NCBI GenBank assembly: GCA_021828185.1
Contig: JAKASI010000008.1
Location: 1 to 41,979, forward strand
Direction of reading: 5' to 3'
Length of the DNA: 41,979 nucleotides
Source: an archaeon
GTDB taxonomy: Archaea; Thermoproteota; Nitrososphaeria; Nitrososphaerales; UBA183
Below the pieces are notes generated by a model. That model was not told the DNA's origin, did no database searches, and saw only the letters and a list, made by a program, of their open reading frames with translations. Made by a program: the position numbers and the translations under genes. Every line of letters starts with the position of its first letter. Positions within the stretch are counted from its first letter, which is position 1. Shown here in pieces: positions 8,639 to 18,500 of this stretch.

Positions 8639-9910
8639 CTAGGCGAAGGTCTCGTCCTTGAACAGCTTGGATGCCGCCTTCTCCACTGCGGCCCTGTTCT
8701 CTTGGTTGGTATAGATCCGCATCACGTCCATGAAGCCTGCGATGGAACCCACCAGAGAAAGTCCGCTCAGTGGGACAGCCCTGATTACCTTCTTGTTTCC
8801 CTCGAACCTGAGCAGGATCACCTCTTTCAGGACCCCCTTGGAGTAGGTGTACGGCACAGACGGAGTCGTGGGGACGTCGAGGTAGAGCTTGCTGAGGTCC
8901 ACCCCCGAAGCCCTTGCTACGGCCGCCGCGGCCCGGCGCCTAGCCGCCTCGTCCGCGAAGAGAAGCCCGACCTTCTCCTCCTTTCTTTGGACTACCCTTT
9001 CGAACGCACATTTCACGAGCTTCCTGTTGTTGAAGTCCACGGCCAGGCGCCTCGCTTCGCCCAGATCCGGGGTGGATGGTTCCAGTGTGACCAGTTGGTG
9101 AATGACGAGCTCGTCCGTGAGGTCGAGGTATTTGGATAGGTCAGAGATGTCGGTCAGCCCGAGAACTTCGTCGGCAAGCTGCATCGAACGTACCAGCATG
9201 AGCTCTGCGGCCCTCACGGTGCGATGGAAATATACCGCTTTGAACATCTCATAGCGGGCTAGTAACAGTGCCTCGTAGGCATATAGTGCAGCATCGTCGA
9301 TCGCGAGGTGGCCCCCTGCAACGTGGAGGGAGTCCACCACCCTTTGGGCGTCGACCTTCCCATATTCGACCCCGGTGAAATAGGAATCCCTTGGGAGGTA
9401 GTCCATCATGTCTGCGCTCAGGTTCCCGGCGATTATCTCGTTCATGAATGGCGCCCGGGATTTCTGCCTTCCAATCGCGAACTCCGACATCTTCCTCGGG
9501 GAGAACCCGTTCCTGTTGAGTATGTCCCTGATGGACGTCTCAAGAATGACGCGCTGGGAGATCTCTTCGTGGGACTTGGATGTGAGGACCTCCTCGTACA
9601 TGTGGGAGAATGGACCGTGCCCTACGTCGTGAAGCAACGCGGCGATTCTTACCTCCTGCACGAGGTCCCGATCCAGCTCGGACCCCCGGACAAGGGCGTC
9701 GGCCATCATGCCTGCCACGTGCATCGTCCCGACGACGTGCTCGAACCTCGTGTGCGTGGCACCTGGATACACAAGGTACGAACCAGCCAACTGGTGGATC
9801 CTCCTCAACCTTTGGACGAAAGGAGAGTCGATGAGCTCCTTCTCGACTTCTGTCATCCTGATGTAACCGTGGACCGGGTCCCTGATCTCGGCCACCGTGT
9901 TGAGCTCCAA
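8639..9910 (-). CDS. HD-domain phosphohydrolase (COG1078/dNTPase-like)
   Basis: A 423 aa HD-superfamily hydrolase related to dGTPase/SAMHD1-type enzymes. The N-terminus IRDPVHGYI is typical of the family. The metal-binding motif is complete: FEH (H58), LLHDVGHGPFSH (H94, D95) and a later Asp in the DYLPRDSYF region. It probably hydrolyses nucleoside triphosphates, which suits its place between thymidylate kinase and a repair helicase; this role is inferred. The start is a TTG at 9910 with a TATA-like TTTAAG about 28 nt upstream that overlaps the tmk stop, so it can be expressed independently of tmk. Confidence 0.9.
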   Translation of the reverse strand: MELNTVAEIRDPVHGYIRMTEVEKELIDSPFVQRLRRIHQLAGSYLVYPGATHTRFEHVVGTMHVAGMMADALVRGSELDRDLVQEVRIAALLHDVGHGPFSHMYEEVLTSKSHEEISQRVILETSIRDILNRNGFSPRKMSEFAIGRQKSRAPFMNEIIAGNLSADMMDYLPRDSYFTGVEYGKVDAQRVVDSLHVAGGHLAIDDAALYAYEALLLARYEMFKAVYFHRTVRAAELMLVRSMQLADEVLGLTDISDLSKYLDLTDELVIHQLVTLEPSTPDLGEARRLAVDFNNRKLVKCAFERVVQRKEEKVGLLFADEAARRRAAAAVARASGVDLSKLYLDVPTTPSVPYTYSKGVLKEVILLRFEGNKKVIRAVPLSGLSLVGSIAGFMDVMRIYTNQENRAAVEKAASKLFKDETFA

Positions 9911-9936
9911 CAGGCTCGAAAAATAGCCTTGGCGTC

Positions 9937-10548
9937 TTAAACGGTTCGGCCCCTCGTCTCAAGGGCTCTGGTGACGGCGGCCCTGATGGACTCGGCCGTC
10001 TCGTTAATCCCCCTGTCGGCGCCTACGACGGTCCAGCCGAACCTGGCTGCGAGGTCAAAGTACGCCCTTCGTGCGTTCGCCTGAAGGTCAGTGTTTCGCT
10101 CGTACGAGTCCTTGGCCTCTCTCCGGGGCGCGAGTTCTGCTGGCGAGGCGTCCAGTACAAGTGTCAGGTCGGGCGCCGGGAGCCCCGACTCGAGGCTCAT
10201 CAGCCAGTCGAGTTGCAAACCGCTGGAAACGCCATACGCATAGTTCGACCCCGAATATCTGTCGACTATCACCACGTCGGTCCGCGAAAGCAGTCTCTCT
10301 AGCTCCGCCCTCGTCTCCCACCTATTGGCGGCGTAGAGCATGGCCCTGACCTGGGGCGGGTAGCTCGTCTTCCCGGCCAGGAACTTCTTGATCTCTTTCC
10401 CTATTGCCGTTTCGTAGACCGGGAACGAGAGCGTGCGAGTGGACATCCCCCGTTCCTGAATCCAAGACTTGAGGAGCGAAGTCTGGGTCCTCTTGCCAAC
10501 GGCGTCTACCCCTTCGATGGCTATGAACATGCCCAGGGCCCCACCCAT
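9937..10548 (-). CDS. tmk: Thymidylate kinase
   Basis: Phosphorylates dTMP to dTDP. The P-loop EGVDAVGKRTQ lies near residues 13-23, with Arg where many family members have Ser/Thr after GK, as a mild variation. The DRYSGSNYAYG motif that binds the nucleotide and the VLVLDASP-type strand (here LTLVLDASPAEL) are present, followed by a lid. At 203 aa it is family length. The ATG at 10548 has a TATA-like sequence (ATTTAGG) about 25 nt upstream; an internal ATG at 10530 (MFIAIEG) matches many family starts and is the alternative. It acts downstream of the ThyX proteins encoded near 27 kb. Confidence 0.92.
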   Translation of the reverse strand: MGGALGMFIAIEGVDAVGKRTQTSLLKSWIQERGMSTRTLSFPVYETAIGKEIKKFLAGKTSYPPQVRAMLYAANRWETRAELERLLSRTDVVIVDRYSGSNYAYGVSSGLQLDWLMSLESGLPAPDLTLVLDASPAELAPRREAKDSYERNTDLQANARRAYFDLAARFGWTVVGADRGINETAESIRAAVTRALETRGRTV

Positions 10549-10583
10549 GGAAGCGGTTGAATGCGTGCGCCTAAATCCGTTTC

Positions 10584-12365
10584 CTAGATCAGGATTGATG
10601 CTACGAAGAACGCGGCGACTACTACCGCCGCGAACTTGAAGTATCTTCGTGAGAATTTGGAGGTCGCCTGTGTTATCGCAGCGAACTCGTCCAATGCTCT
10701 CGAGCCGAACACCCTGACGTCCGTTTTGGATTGGGTGGAGCCGTAGTCGGCTTGGGAGAGCCTTGACTCCGCGGCTTGGGCGAGTTTGACCGCGAGCTCG
10801 GCGATGGAACCAACGGGGGTCGCCTCACCGAGGGCCTGGTATCCCCTCTGGACGGTTAGCCCTCTCGCCGCCAGGTTGTGGCTATCCGAGGTGCACAACT
10901 CGATCAGTTTGTAACCGGCCGAATCGAGCGCCCTCGACACCTCGTCTCGCAGTATGGGGGTCGCATTGTTCGCGTCTGCGAGGATGAGCACAGATCTGGT
11001 CCCCCCCGATCGTATCATGAATAACCCGATGCCGTTTTCGGTGACATCTCTGCCCCCCTTGAACCCTACCTCGCTCGAGTGAGCGTAGGCGACGTCGAAC
11101 CGGTACTCCTCTGCTGTCTTCGTTCCGACGAAGAGCCCTTTCCATCCGGGGTCGTCCGTGGTCGGCGCCTCCAGTTCGTGGCCTATGGAGTTGTGCGCGT
11201 CGACGACGGAAAGGTCGAAGCCTGCTTCTGCCGCGGTGCGCGCGAGCTCCGTTTCGACCCCGATGTCAAGGTCGTCGGAACCGAGGGGCGCGAACGATAT
11301 GGTCAGCAGCATGTCTTCGGAGAAGGCCGTCGCTGTCGCCTTCGCATTTCCCACAAGAGCAGATACGGGCCCCCTGATTGTTGCATCGGCGGCCGTAGGA
11401 ACAATCGACTGCGCCAGCTCCTTTACCACTGCGGCGTACTTGGCGGCGTCCGCCCTGGTGGCCAAGTTGTGTTCGTGACCGCCCGGTCTGTGCAGGGTCA
11501 TGACTGGCCCCATGTCCTTGAACTCCCTTGCAATGACCCCGGGCAGGTCATAGCTCCCCACAGGGTGGAACGGCCCGGGGTGCACCCCAGGTAAGACGAG
11601 GAAGAAGTCGCCCGTCTTGGACCTGAAGCGCAGCGCCTTGGTGATGACGGTGGCCTTCTCCGAATGATCCGCGATTATGGCCTCGAGGTCGTCGGCATAC
11701 CCAGCGGTCCAAGTCTTCATGAAAGCCTGGAAGAGGCTCTGGGAGTCGTGGCCGAGGCTCGTCTTGGTTCTTCTGAGAGAAAGGGGGAAAGCGGCAATGA
11801 TGGCCAGAGAAGCGGCTCCGAAGACGACCCCGCCCAGAGGGAGGGTTCCGCTGAGTTCGCCGAAGCTGACGATGAAAAGGGTGGCGGCCGGGTGAAGGGC
11901 AGCCAAGCCCAACGACAGGCCTGCGTTCTTGGTGAACGCTCCGTTGATGACTACGAACTCCAGTCCCGTGCAGATGAAGGCACCGTACACCAGGGCGTTC
12001 AAAGCAGGCCTCTGCGACCCGGCTGCAAGGGCGTATGCAGCCCCTATCACGCCAAGCGCGAACCAGAGCACCTCGCCTGCTAGGAGGAGGGCCAAGGCTC
12101 GGCGCATGTTCGCGATGGTCTTCCCATCGGTTATGCGGAGTGCGCTCGATATCGCCGCGGCAGAAAGTATGAAGACGGCGAAGGCAGGTACGGACGACGC
12201 TAGACCTGCGGTCCCTCTGGAGACCAGTGCGAGGGCCAGCGATGCCGGCACCGCATAGATCAGGAGTCGGAGGGCAGATGGGAGCACGAATAGGTGCCTG
12301 TAACGGCTCGCGAGTGTCTCGGTGGCAGAGGTGCTGCTCTGATCACGCGAAGATGTTGATGACAA
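10584..12365 (-). CDS. DUF2070 family membrane protein
   Basis: A 593 aa archaeal membrane protein. The N-terminal third (about 30-195) has six or so hydrophobic segments; the rest is a large soluble domain with the family motifs PGVHPGPFHPVGSYDLP, RPGGHEHN and VDAHNSIG, and a single C-terminal TM segment (about 572-592). The His/Asp-rich motifs look like a metal site. DUF2070 (COG3356) has been compared with the neutral ceramidase superfamily, so a lipid hydrolase role is possible, but I know of no proven activity. The start is TTG at 12365, overlapping the end of sec61 beta by 23 nt, so the two are one operon. Confidence 0.88.
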   Translation of the reverse strand: MSSTSSRDQSSTSATETLASRYRHLFVLPSALRLLIYAVPASLALALVSRGTAGLASSVPAFAVFILSAAAISSALRITDGKTIANMRRALALLLAGEVLWFALGVIGAAYALAAGSQRPALNALVYGAFICTGLEFVVINGAFTKNAGLSLGLAALHPAATLFIVSFGELSGTLPLGGVVFGAASLAIIAAFPLSLRRTKTSLGHDSQSLFQAFMKTWTAGYADDLEAIIADHSEKATVITKALRFRSKTGDFFLVLPGVHPGPFHPVGSYDLPGVIAREFKDMGPVMTLHRPGGHEHNLATRADAAKYAAVVKELAQSIVPTAADATIRGPVSALVGNAKATATAFSEDMLLTISFAPLGSDDLDIGVETELARTAAEAGFDLSVVDAHNSIGHELEAPTTDDPGWKGLFVGTKTAEEYRFDVAYAHSSEVGFKGGRDVTENGIGLFMIRSGGTRSVLILADANNATPILRDEVSRALDSAGYKLIELCTSDSHNLAARGLTVQRGYQALGEATPVGSIAELAVKLAQAAESRLSQADYGSTQSKTDVRVFGSRALDEFAAITQATSKFSRRYFKFAAVVVAAFFVASILI

Positions 12366-12501
12366 TCGAGACAGCTATTAGCACTACAGAGCCTATGAGG
12401 ACCACCTCGGGTCTGATCTTCACTCCCTGCGTCTCTTCGTTGAAGAATGTGAGGAGGCCCGCACTGGAAGCAGGCATCGGTGCGTTATCCTTCTTGCTCA
12501 A
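12343..12501 (-). CDS. secG: Preprotein translocase Sec61 beta subunit
   Basis: A 52 aa tail-anchored subunit of the SecYE translocon. It has the family pattern: a short polar N-terminus (SKKDNAPMPASSAG), the conserved GLLTFFNEETQGVKIRPEVV block, then one TM helix (about 33-51) at the C-terminus. The start is a TTG at 12501 with a TTAAGA box about 28 nt upstream (12525-12533), fitting leaderless translation. The downstream DUF2070 gene begins inside its last codons. Confidence 0.88.
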   Translation of the reverse strand: MSKKDNAPMPASSAGLLTFFNEETQGVKIRPEVVLIGSVVLIAVSIVINIFA

Positions 12502-12639
12502 TATGAGTTAGGCCCCCTTGAGAGTTCTTAAGCCTAACGCCGTCGCCCTGACGAGTCAGCCCTCGGCCGGCCTGGAACCCTTCACCGGAGCCGTCGCATT
12601 CCAAACACGTATAATTGGCGCCCGTCCGCAGGACGCTTC

Positions 12640-13929
12640 GTGCCCTCCTATGAATCCGAATTCAAGTCTGTAATCAGCAAGGTCAGGTCGCACGAGAGGT
12701 GGTTCTCCGAGAGCCTGCCGATGATCGCCAGCGAGAACCTCACCTCGGAGCCGGTAAGGAAGGTCCTGTCGTCAGACCTCGGACATCGGTATGCCGAAGG
12801 TTGGCCAGGGGAAAGGGTCTACGCCGGGTGCAGATACATCGACCAGATCGAGCTCCAGGCCATAGCGCTGGGCAAGAGGCTCTTCAAGGCGGAACACATC
12901 GACGTCAGGCCGGTGTCGGGAGTGAACGCGAACCTTGCTGTATACTCCGCCCTGAGCGGACCCGGAGACATGATGATGGCGTTGTCGATCCCCAACGGGG
13001 GGCACATCTCCCACGGGAAGAAGGACTTCGGCGGCACCGCCGGCCTCGTGCATTCGTTGGATGTGTCCTACTTCGCCTTCGACAAAGACGCCATGAACAT
13101 CGACGTCGATGAGACCAAGAAGAGGATAGCTGCGCTCCCTTCGCTCAAACTCGCGATGTTCGGCTGCAGCCTCTTCCTCTTCCCTCATCCGGTGAAAGAA
13201 CTGACGCAGGCGATACACGACAAGGGAGGGACGGTATGCTACGACGCGGCCCATGTGGCAGGGCTGATAGCTGGAGGCCAGTTCCAGGACCCCCTTCGGG
13301 AGGGAGCTCAGGTGATGACATTCAGCACCCACAAGGTGCTCTTCGGCCCCCAGGGGGGAGCAATCGCCTCTATGGCCGACCTGGCCGAGCCCCTGAAGAA
13401 GGCTGTCTTTCCTGGGACTGCGAGCAACCATCATTTGCACAACGTCGCCGCAAAGGCGATGGTCTTCGCCGAGTTCCTCCAGTTCGGGCGGAAATATGCG
13501 AGAGATGTGGTTGCCAACGCCCAGGCCCTCGCGGTCAGACTTGCCGAGCTTGGGGAGAGAGTGCTGGGGGAGAAGAACGGGTATACGATGTCGCATCAGG
13601 TCGCACTGGATGTGACCAAGTATTCCGACGGCGGAGTCGTCGAGAAGCTTTTGGAAGATCAGAACATAATATGTAACAGAGAGCCGATTCCAGGAGACCT
13701 CCAAGCGGGCAGACACTACACCAACCCAGGTGGCATCCGCCTGGGAGTTGCGGAGCTCACGCGCCTTGGAATGGGGAAGTCGGAGATGAAGGAGATAGCC
13801 GACTTGGTGCACCTCGCCATGGGAGGATCGAGGAAACGGGAAGTCGTAGGCAGGGTCAGAGAGCTGAGGAAGGGATTCCAGACTGTCAAGTACTCCTTCA
13901 GGGACTCGCCGGCTTACTCAATTGGCTAG
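12640..13929 (+). CDS. glyA: Serine hydroxymethyltransferase
   Basis: PLP enzyme interconverting serine and glycine with transfer of a C1 unit to the folate-type carrier. The PLP lysine is K232 in TFSTHKVLFGPQGG; the D-x-A-H motif that binds the pyridine ring is YDAAHVAG (202-205), and the N-terminal LPMIASENLTS is conserved. At 429 aa it fits archaeal GlyA. The GTG at 12640 lies 30 nt after a TATAAT box (12610), consistent with a leaderless mRNA. It complements the glycine cleavage genes at the left end. It converges on the PolD large subunit gene and overlaps it by 12 nt. Confidence 0.95.
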   Translation: MPSYESEFKSVISKVRSHERWFSESLPMIASENLTSEPVRKVLSSDLGHRYAEGWPGERVYAGCRYIDQIELQAIALGKRLFKAEHIDVRPVSGVNANLAVYSALSGPGDMMMALSIPNGGHISHGKKDFGGTAGLVHSLDVSYFAFDKDAMNIDVDETKKRIAALPSLKLAMFGCSLFLFPHPVKELTQAIHDKGGTVCYDAAHVAGLIAGGQFQDPLREGAQVMTFSTHKVLFGPQGGAIASMADLAEPLKKAVFPGTASNHHLHNVAAKAMVFAEFLQFGRKYARDVVANAQALAVRLAELGERVLGEKNGYTMSHQVALDVTKYSDGGVVEKLLEDQNIICNREPIPGDLQAGRHYTNPGGIRLGVAELTRLGMGKSEMKEIADLVHLAMGGSRKREVVGRVRELRKGFQTVKYSFRDSPAYSIG

Positions 13930-16900
13930 GGCTGGCCGCAGAAAGTCTGTCAGCTCCAGCTGGTCTGCCTTTCTGGGACCTTGGAACAGCTGGTCCAGCT
14001 CCCTCTGGAGCATATCTAGACGGCTCCTGAGATATGAATCCACGTCGTATTCCCGGGCGAGCCTCTGGGCGATGTGAAGGTACTTCTCTACCGAAGCCCT
14101 CGTCAGAGTCCCCCTGATCTCTCCCCCGCAGCTGGGGCACTTCGATGAAAGCGGGGGCCGTCTAAGGGTCATGCCGCAGCTCTTACACTTGAACGCCTGG
14201 GTCGCATACTTCTTCGCGTTCCCCATGATGTCTCTGATGAGGTGGGTCCTGATTATCGACTCGACCACGTCTCGGGTGGAGACGGCTTCGATCAACGAAG
14301 CAACTTCGATCTGCTTCGATATCTTCTCGTTGAGGGTGCGCAGAGTGGAGTATGAAGCGCGGGGGCGCTTTATCGTAATGGCGCTTGTCGGATGGGTGAA
14401 GCCGTAGTCATAGAACTGCCGGTCGCTGTCCAGCCGAGACCCTATCCGTTCTATCATGGGCGCGAGGGCCGCGGCGGTGGGAGTGCCCTGGGTCTTCTCG
14501 TAGAACTCCAGCGGGTAGCTGGCGGCTATGTCGAAGTTGTGCGCCTGTTCGTCGACCTCCGAGGGGAGTATGACCGGCTGGATCAGCAGTGGGGTGTCCA
14601 TGTAGCCCCCTATCTGGGCGGGGACATACTGCAGAGAGAAGTTGACTAGCACGTCCATGAGCAACAGGAGCGAGTCGCCGTCTCCGTCGCAGTCCCGCCT
14701 CTTCGCCGAGTGCCAGTAGGGGTTGGCGAGGCATACTTCGGTTGCCGAGAACCCGACTACCCTCCCAGCCACGCCCACCGAAGTGTGGGGAGCGAGGCCG
14801 ATGAGAATCTTGCCCAGCAGGTCTTTAGGTTCTCTGACCGAGTAGAACGGTTCCAGGCCATAGAGGTTCTGGAGCTCGTCGTCGATGCACTGGGCCATGT
14901 TCACGAGGTCGGGGCCGACGTCTGCTGGGACGATGATGTCCTGGGGCTTCAGCTCGAGTACCTGGTCCGCTGCTTTGAGGGGCGCCCCATGGATGTCGAA
15001 GGAGTACCCCAGGCTGATTAGAGTAGGGATGTCCCCTTTCACGTCGCTGGCCCTGAAGTGGGTAAGCGGCTCGTTCGTCGCGTCTATTCTCAGGGTGCCG
15101 TCTTTGTAGACGTAGGCGTCGTGCCTGCTCCTGATGATCCCTTTTTCGAGGGCCTCGGGGAACTTGGTCACACTCGTCAGCCCCCTCACGCCTTTGACCG
15201 GCTTGGATGAATTGTAGGGGAACTTTGACCTGATGGATTCGAGTCTCGAACGAAAGTCGAAGTTCATCTTGGAATAGGGGAGGGTCTTGGCCTTGCAGTT
15301 CGGACAGGCGATGTCCTCGGTCATCGCGCCGCACCTCGGACAGGCCATGAAAGAATCTGTGGGCTCCCCGCAGACTTCGCACTTCGTTGCGAGGCGCCTT
15401 TCGTTGCACTTCCTGCAGTACAAGTTGACTACGTCGATCTCGGCTCTCTGCGCCCTGGCCGCTGTGAAGACGTCGCGCATTGTCCCCCCTTCATAGCCTA
15501 CTGGGAACAGTGCGTGCACCGGAGGCTTCATCCTCCTCACCATGGCCTTCTCCGGCCTCCCGACCCTGATCCCGATGGTCGTGGTGCTCTGGCGGCCAAG
15601 TTGAATCCCGGAGAGGCGCTTGATGTAGTCTGGCTCGTCGACCTGTACAGCGAAACCCGGTTCCTCGAGCCTAAGGAGCGTTCGAAGTATCAGAGCGGGC
15701 TCACCGCGGACCACCGCCAGATCCCCTTCGATCCGGTGCTCGATCAGGCAGGTGTTGAGTATCCAGCGGATTTGCGGGACGGCTGCATCGATGATTACGT
15801 CGGTGCCGGAGGTCCTCGCGTTTCTTCTCAGTTCGGCCAGGTCGGTCGCACCGACCCGGTCAAAGCGGGGGGTATGAGAGGGGTGCAGGGGGATACCCAG
15901 GGACTTTGAAATCGCGATGGATTCGGATGCAGAAGGGGCCACAAATGGTGAAGCTGAGAGCTCCGCCGCTCGTTGGCTTTGGATCCCGGCGTCTTCTAGC
16001 ATCTGCTTGGCCCCCGGCAGGCCGGCCAGCGCCCTCCCCAGGTCCTGGGCCCACCACTCGGGGACATAGGGGGAAGGAGGAAGGGCCTTGTTGTTCTCCA
16101 GGAAGTCGCCGTAGGTTATCAGCACGTCTCCTAGGTCGATGATCTTCGCCAAGTCGTCGTGCACCTCTTCTGCCTGCGACACCGTAGACACCCTCACAAC
16201 GCTACCGTCCTTCGTCAAGATGGTGGGTCCCTCGATTGAGTCGACGAAGGCGATGGTGGCCGCCTTGCCAGGCATGTCCACCTTCACCTGGGTACCCGTC
16301 ACCACGGGATAGTCGAGCAGAGTCGCCACGGCTGGGTGTATCCCCACTGTCGAGAGCCCGGTGTTGACTGACCTGCCGTAGCGGAGGCGGAACCCCCCTT
16401 TGCTTCTGGGCATTGAGAGCACCGCCCTCCCAGAGATGACCTCTTCGAAGTGTGCCCCGGCTTTCTCCGTCTCGTTGGTCGTCTGTTGGGTGGCTCCCTT
16501 CAGCATTGAGAGGAACTCCCAGCCTGTGATGTTCAGGCTCGCGAGCTTCTTCGATAACTTGTTAGCACGACCGATGACGCCGTCGTTCAGGACCCGGAGC
16601 GCCCCGCCCCTGAGCCTGTCCGTCCCGACGCGCTTCAGGTTCCTGTGCACCACCACTTCTATGGGGTCGGTCTCGATTCCATCTATCTCGACGGGAATGT
16701 TGGAGATGGCCCTCTTGATGTCGTCGTCCGTCACCTTGTACTGGAAGTTGCCGACGTCCCGCTCGTAAATCCTGAGCTCCTCCGCGAACCTGGCAATCTC
16801 CTCGGGACGAGCCCTGTAGTTGCTCAGCCCCAGTTTCTTGGCGGTCAGGTCGGCTATGACGAGTGAGAAACCTGCCTCTGTGCCGCCGGCAGAGCGCATG

Positions 16901-17382
16901 GGACCCGCGTAGGACACCGAAGCGTAGTCGGTGTTGTCGTCGTTCTGTTTTATGGTGACCGCGGATATCCCCTCAAGGGGCGCCACCGTGACCCCGTCGG
17001 TCATCACGGCGAGCCCTGCCCTCACTCCGTAGCTCAGCGCTTCGTGCCTTTCGATGGCGCCGAACTTCCCAAGTGCTATTTCCTGTGATATGGTCAGGGC
17101 CGCGCGCTCCTTCGTCGTGGTGTGGAGCAACTCGCGCAGCCTGTCGACGAGCCCCTCAAACTGATCGAGGCGGAGCATCTGGTTGACCCTGTCCGCCAGG
17201 TCGAACACGGTCTTGCTTTCCACGGCGTCTGTGGGATCGTGCCCCTTTGACCTGGCGACCGCGGCCAAGTTCTGGGCGGCCTCGTACTGCGAGAGTATAT
17301 CCCTGTAGTAAGGGTGAAGATGCTCGGGAAACGGCGCAAGCGTCTTCACTCGCTCCCACGCGCGGTCGGCGGAGAAGGACAT
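13918..17382 (-). CDS. polC: DNA polymerase D large subunit (DP2)
   Basis: Catalytic subunit of the archaeal replicase PolD. The active-site motif KRRDCDGDGDSLLLL is intact near residues 893-905. Zinc modules follow the family plan: two C4 knuckles around 657-700 (CRKCN, CEVCG, CPRCG, CPNC) and a C-terminal CKSCGM/CPSCGG ribbon near 1067-1087. At 1154 aa it is within family range and there is no intein interrupting the catalytic motif. The ATG at 17382 fits the family N-terminus, and an N-terminal helical domain precedes the core. The small subunit partner is encoded at 29285-30751, not adjacent. Confidence 0.96.
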   Translation of the reverse strand: MSFSADRAWERVKTLAPFPEHLHPYYRDILSQYEAAQNLAAVARSKGHDPTDAVESKTVFDLADRVNQMLRLDQFEGLVDRLRELLHTTTKERAALTISQEIALGKFGAIERHEALSYGVRAGLAVMTDGVTVAPLEGISAVTIKQNDDNTDYASVSYAGPMRSAGGTEAGFSLVIADLTAKKLGLSNYRARPEEIARFAEELRIYERDVGNFQYKVTDDDIKRAISNIPVEIDGIETDPIEVVVHRNLKRVGTDRLRGGALRVLNDGVIGRANKLSKKLASLNITGWEFLSMLKGATQQTTNETEKAGAHFEEVISGRAVLSMPRSKGGFRLRYGRSVNTGLSTVGIHPAVATLLDYPVVTGTQVKVDMPGKAATIAFVDSIEGPTILTKDGSVVRVSTVSQAEEVHDDLAKIIDLGDVLITYGDFLENNKALPPSPYVPEWWAQDLGRALAGLPGAKQMLEDAGIQSQRAAELSASPFVAPSASESIAISKSLGIPLHPSHTPRFDRVGATDLAELRRNARTSGTDVIIDAAVPQIRWILNTCLIEHRIEGDLAVVRGEPALILRTLLRLEEPGFAVQVDEPDYIKRLSGIQLGRQSTTTIGIRVGRPEKAMVRRMKPPVHALFPVGYEGGTMRDVFTAARAQRAEIDVVNLYCRKCNERRLATKCEVCGEPTDSFMACPRCGAMTEDIACPNCKAKTLPYSKMNFDFRSRLESIRSKFPYNSSKPVKGVRGLTSVTKFPEALEKGIIRSRHDAYVYKDGTLRIDATNEPLTHFRASDVKGDIPTLISLGYSFDIHGAPLKAADQVLELKPQDIIVPADVGPDLVNMAQCIDDELQNLYGLEPFYSVREPKDLLGKILIGLAPHTSVGVAGRVVGFSATEVCLANPYWHSAKRRDCDGDGDSLLLLMDVLVNFSLQYVPAQIGGYMDTPLLIQPVILPSEVDEQAHNFDIAASYPLEFYEKTQGTPTAAALAPMIERIGSRLDSDRQFYDYGFTHPTSAITIKRPRASYSTLRTLNEKISKQIEVASLIEAVSTRDVVESIIRTHLIRDIMGNAKKYATQAFKCKSCGMTLRRPPLSSKCPSCGGEIRGTLTRASVEKYLHIAQRLAREYDVDSYLRSRLDMLQRELDQLFQGPRKADQLELTDFLRPALAN

Positions 17383-17443
17383 TCGAGAACGCGTGGGGCC
17401 CCGGTGGGTCTTAAGCCCTATGCATGCGATCTTGCTGCGACCC

Positions 17444-18427
17444 TCATTCGTGGCCCAAGACAGGGTGTGGCCTGTAGGGTTCTTCCAGTCGCTTCACTTC
17501 AGTAGACTTCAGGTGTATGTCGACGGCTTCCACAAGTTCGTCGAGCTGTTCGACCTTGGTGGGGCCGACGATGGGGGACGCGACGCCGTCCCTGCCGAGA
17601 ACCCAGGCGAGCGCGACCTGGGCGGGAGTAGCCCCCTTCGCCTTCGCCACCTCTACAAGGCGCTCGACGACGTCGAAGTCTTCTGGCCTGAAGTACCTGC
17701 CGCTCAGATATCGGTCGTTGTGGTATCGGGTGGTATCCGGCTTCGCCTTCCGCTTGTATCGGCCGGTAAGGAAGCCTCTGCCTATGGGACTCCATGGGAG
17801 GAGTGGTATCCCTTCCGATCTGCAGAGAGGTATCATCTCCCTTTCTTCCTCCCTGTAGGCCAGGTTGTAGTGGTTCTGCATCGTCTTGAAGCGCTCCAGG
17901 CCGAGCGTGTCGCTGATGTAGAGGGCCCTTGCGAACTGCCACGCCCACATGCTCGAGGCCCCGATGTAGTCGACTGCCCGCTCCTTCCTCACCGTGTCGG
18001 TGAGCGTCTTCAGAACCCGCTCGATGGGGGTACCGTAGTCCCACCGATGAATCTGGTAGAGGTCCACCCTCTCCGTCCTCAGGTTGGCGAGCGAGCGCTT
18101 CAGGTTTCGCATCACGTGTCCCCTTCCGAGCCCTCGGTCGTCTGGCCCTTCGCCGGTAGGAAGCCCGACTTTCGTGGCCAGCACGACCTGGTTCCTGCGC
18201 CCCGCAAGCGCCCTCCCCACTATCTGCTCGGACCTTCCGTTCGAGTACACGTCTGCGGTGTCGAAGAAGTTGACTCCGAGGTCGACCGCCCGGTCTATGA
18301 CCCGCTTCGCGTCGTCGTAACCCACCGTCCATTCGAAACCAGGTGCGTCAGGCCCTCCGAAGCTCATGCACCCGAGGCAGAGCCTGGAGACCCTCAGTCC
18401 CGTGTCGCCAAGGGTGATGTATTTCAT
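17444..18427 (-). CDS. Aldo/keto reductase
   Basis: A 327 aa NADPH-dependent oxidoreductase of the (beta/alpha)8 aldo/keto reductase family. The catalytic tetrad is visible: D56 in FFDTADVYSNG, Y61, K86 in LATKVG and H127 in YQIHRWD. The GVASPIVGPTK segment near 280 binds the cofactor phosphate. I start it at the ATG at 18427 (MKYITLGDTG); a TTG one codon upstream is possible. A TATA-like CTTTAAC lies about 25 nt upstream. The gene stands between DP2 and a divergent PPOX gene with its own promoter, and its substrate cannot be told from sequence. Confidence 0.92.
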   Translation of the reverse strand: MKYITLGDTGLRVSRLCLGCMSFGGPDAPGFEWTVGYDDAKRVIDRAVDLGVNFFDTADVYSNGRSEQIVGRALAGRRNQVVLATKVGLPTGEGPDDRGLGRGHVMRNLKRSLANLRTERVDLYQIHRWDYGTPIERVLKTLTDTVRKERAVDYIGASSMWAWQFARALYISDTLGLERFKTMQNHYNLAYREEEREMIPLCRSEGIPLLPWSPIGRGFLTGRYKRKAKPDTTRYHNDRYLSGRYFRPEDFDVVERLVEVAKAKGATPAQVALAWVLGRDGVASPIVGPTKVEQLDELVEAVDIHLKSTEVKRLEEPYRPHPVLGHE

Positions 18428-18500
18428 CAAGCTAGGGAAGGTCCCCCCCTCGTTAAAGAGTTAGCTCAGGTTCTTAACTCGACTTCGCGCCCCTAGTTAC

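Noticed and set aside
13918..17382. Intein in the PolD large subunit
   Set aside because: The motif around DCDGDGD is uninterrupted and the length (1154 aa) is that of intein-free DP2.
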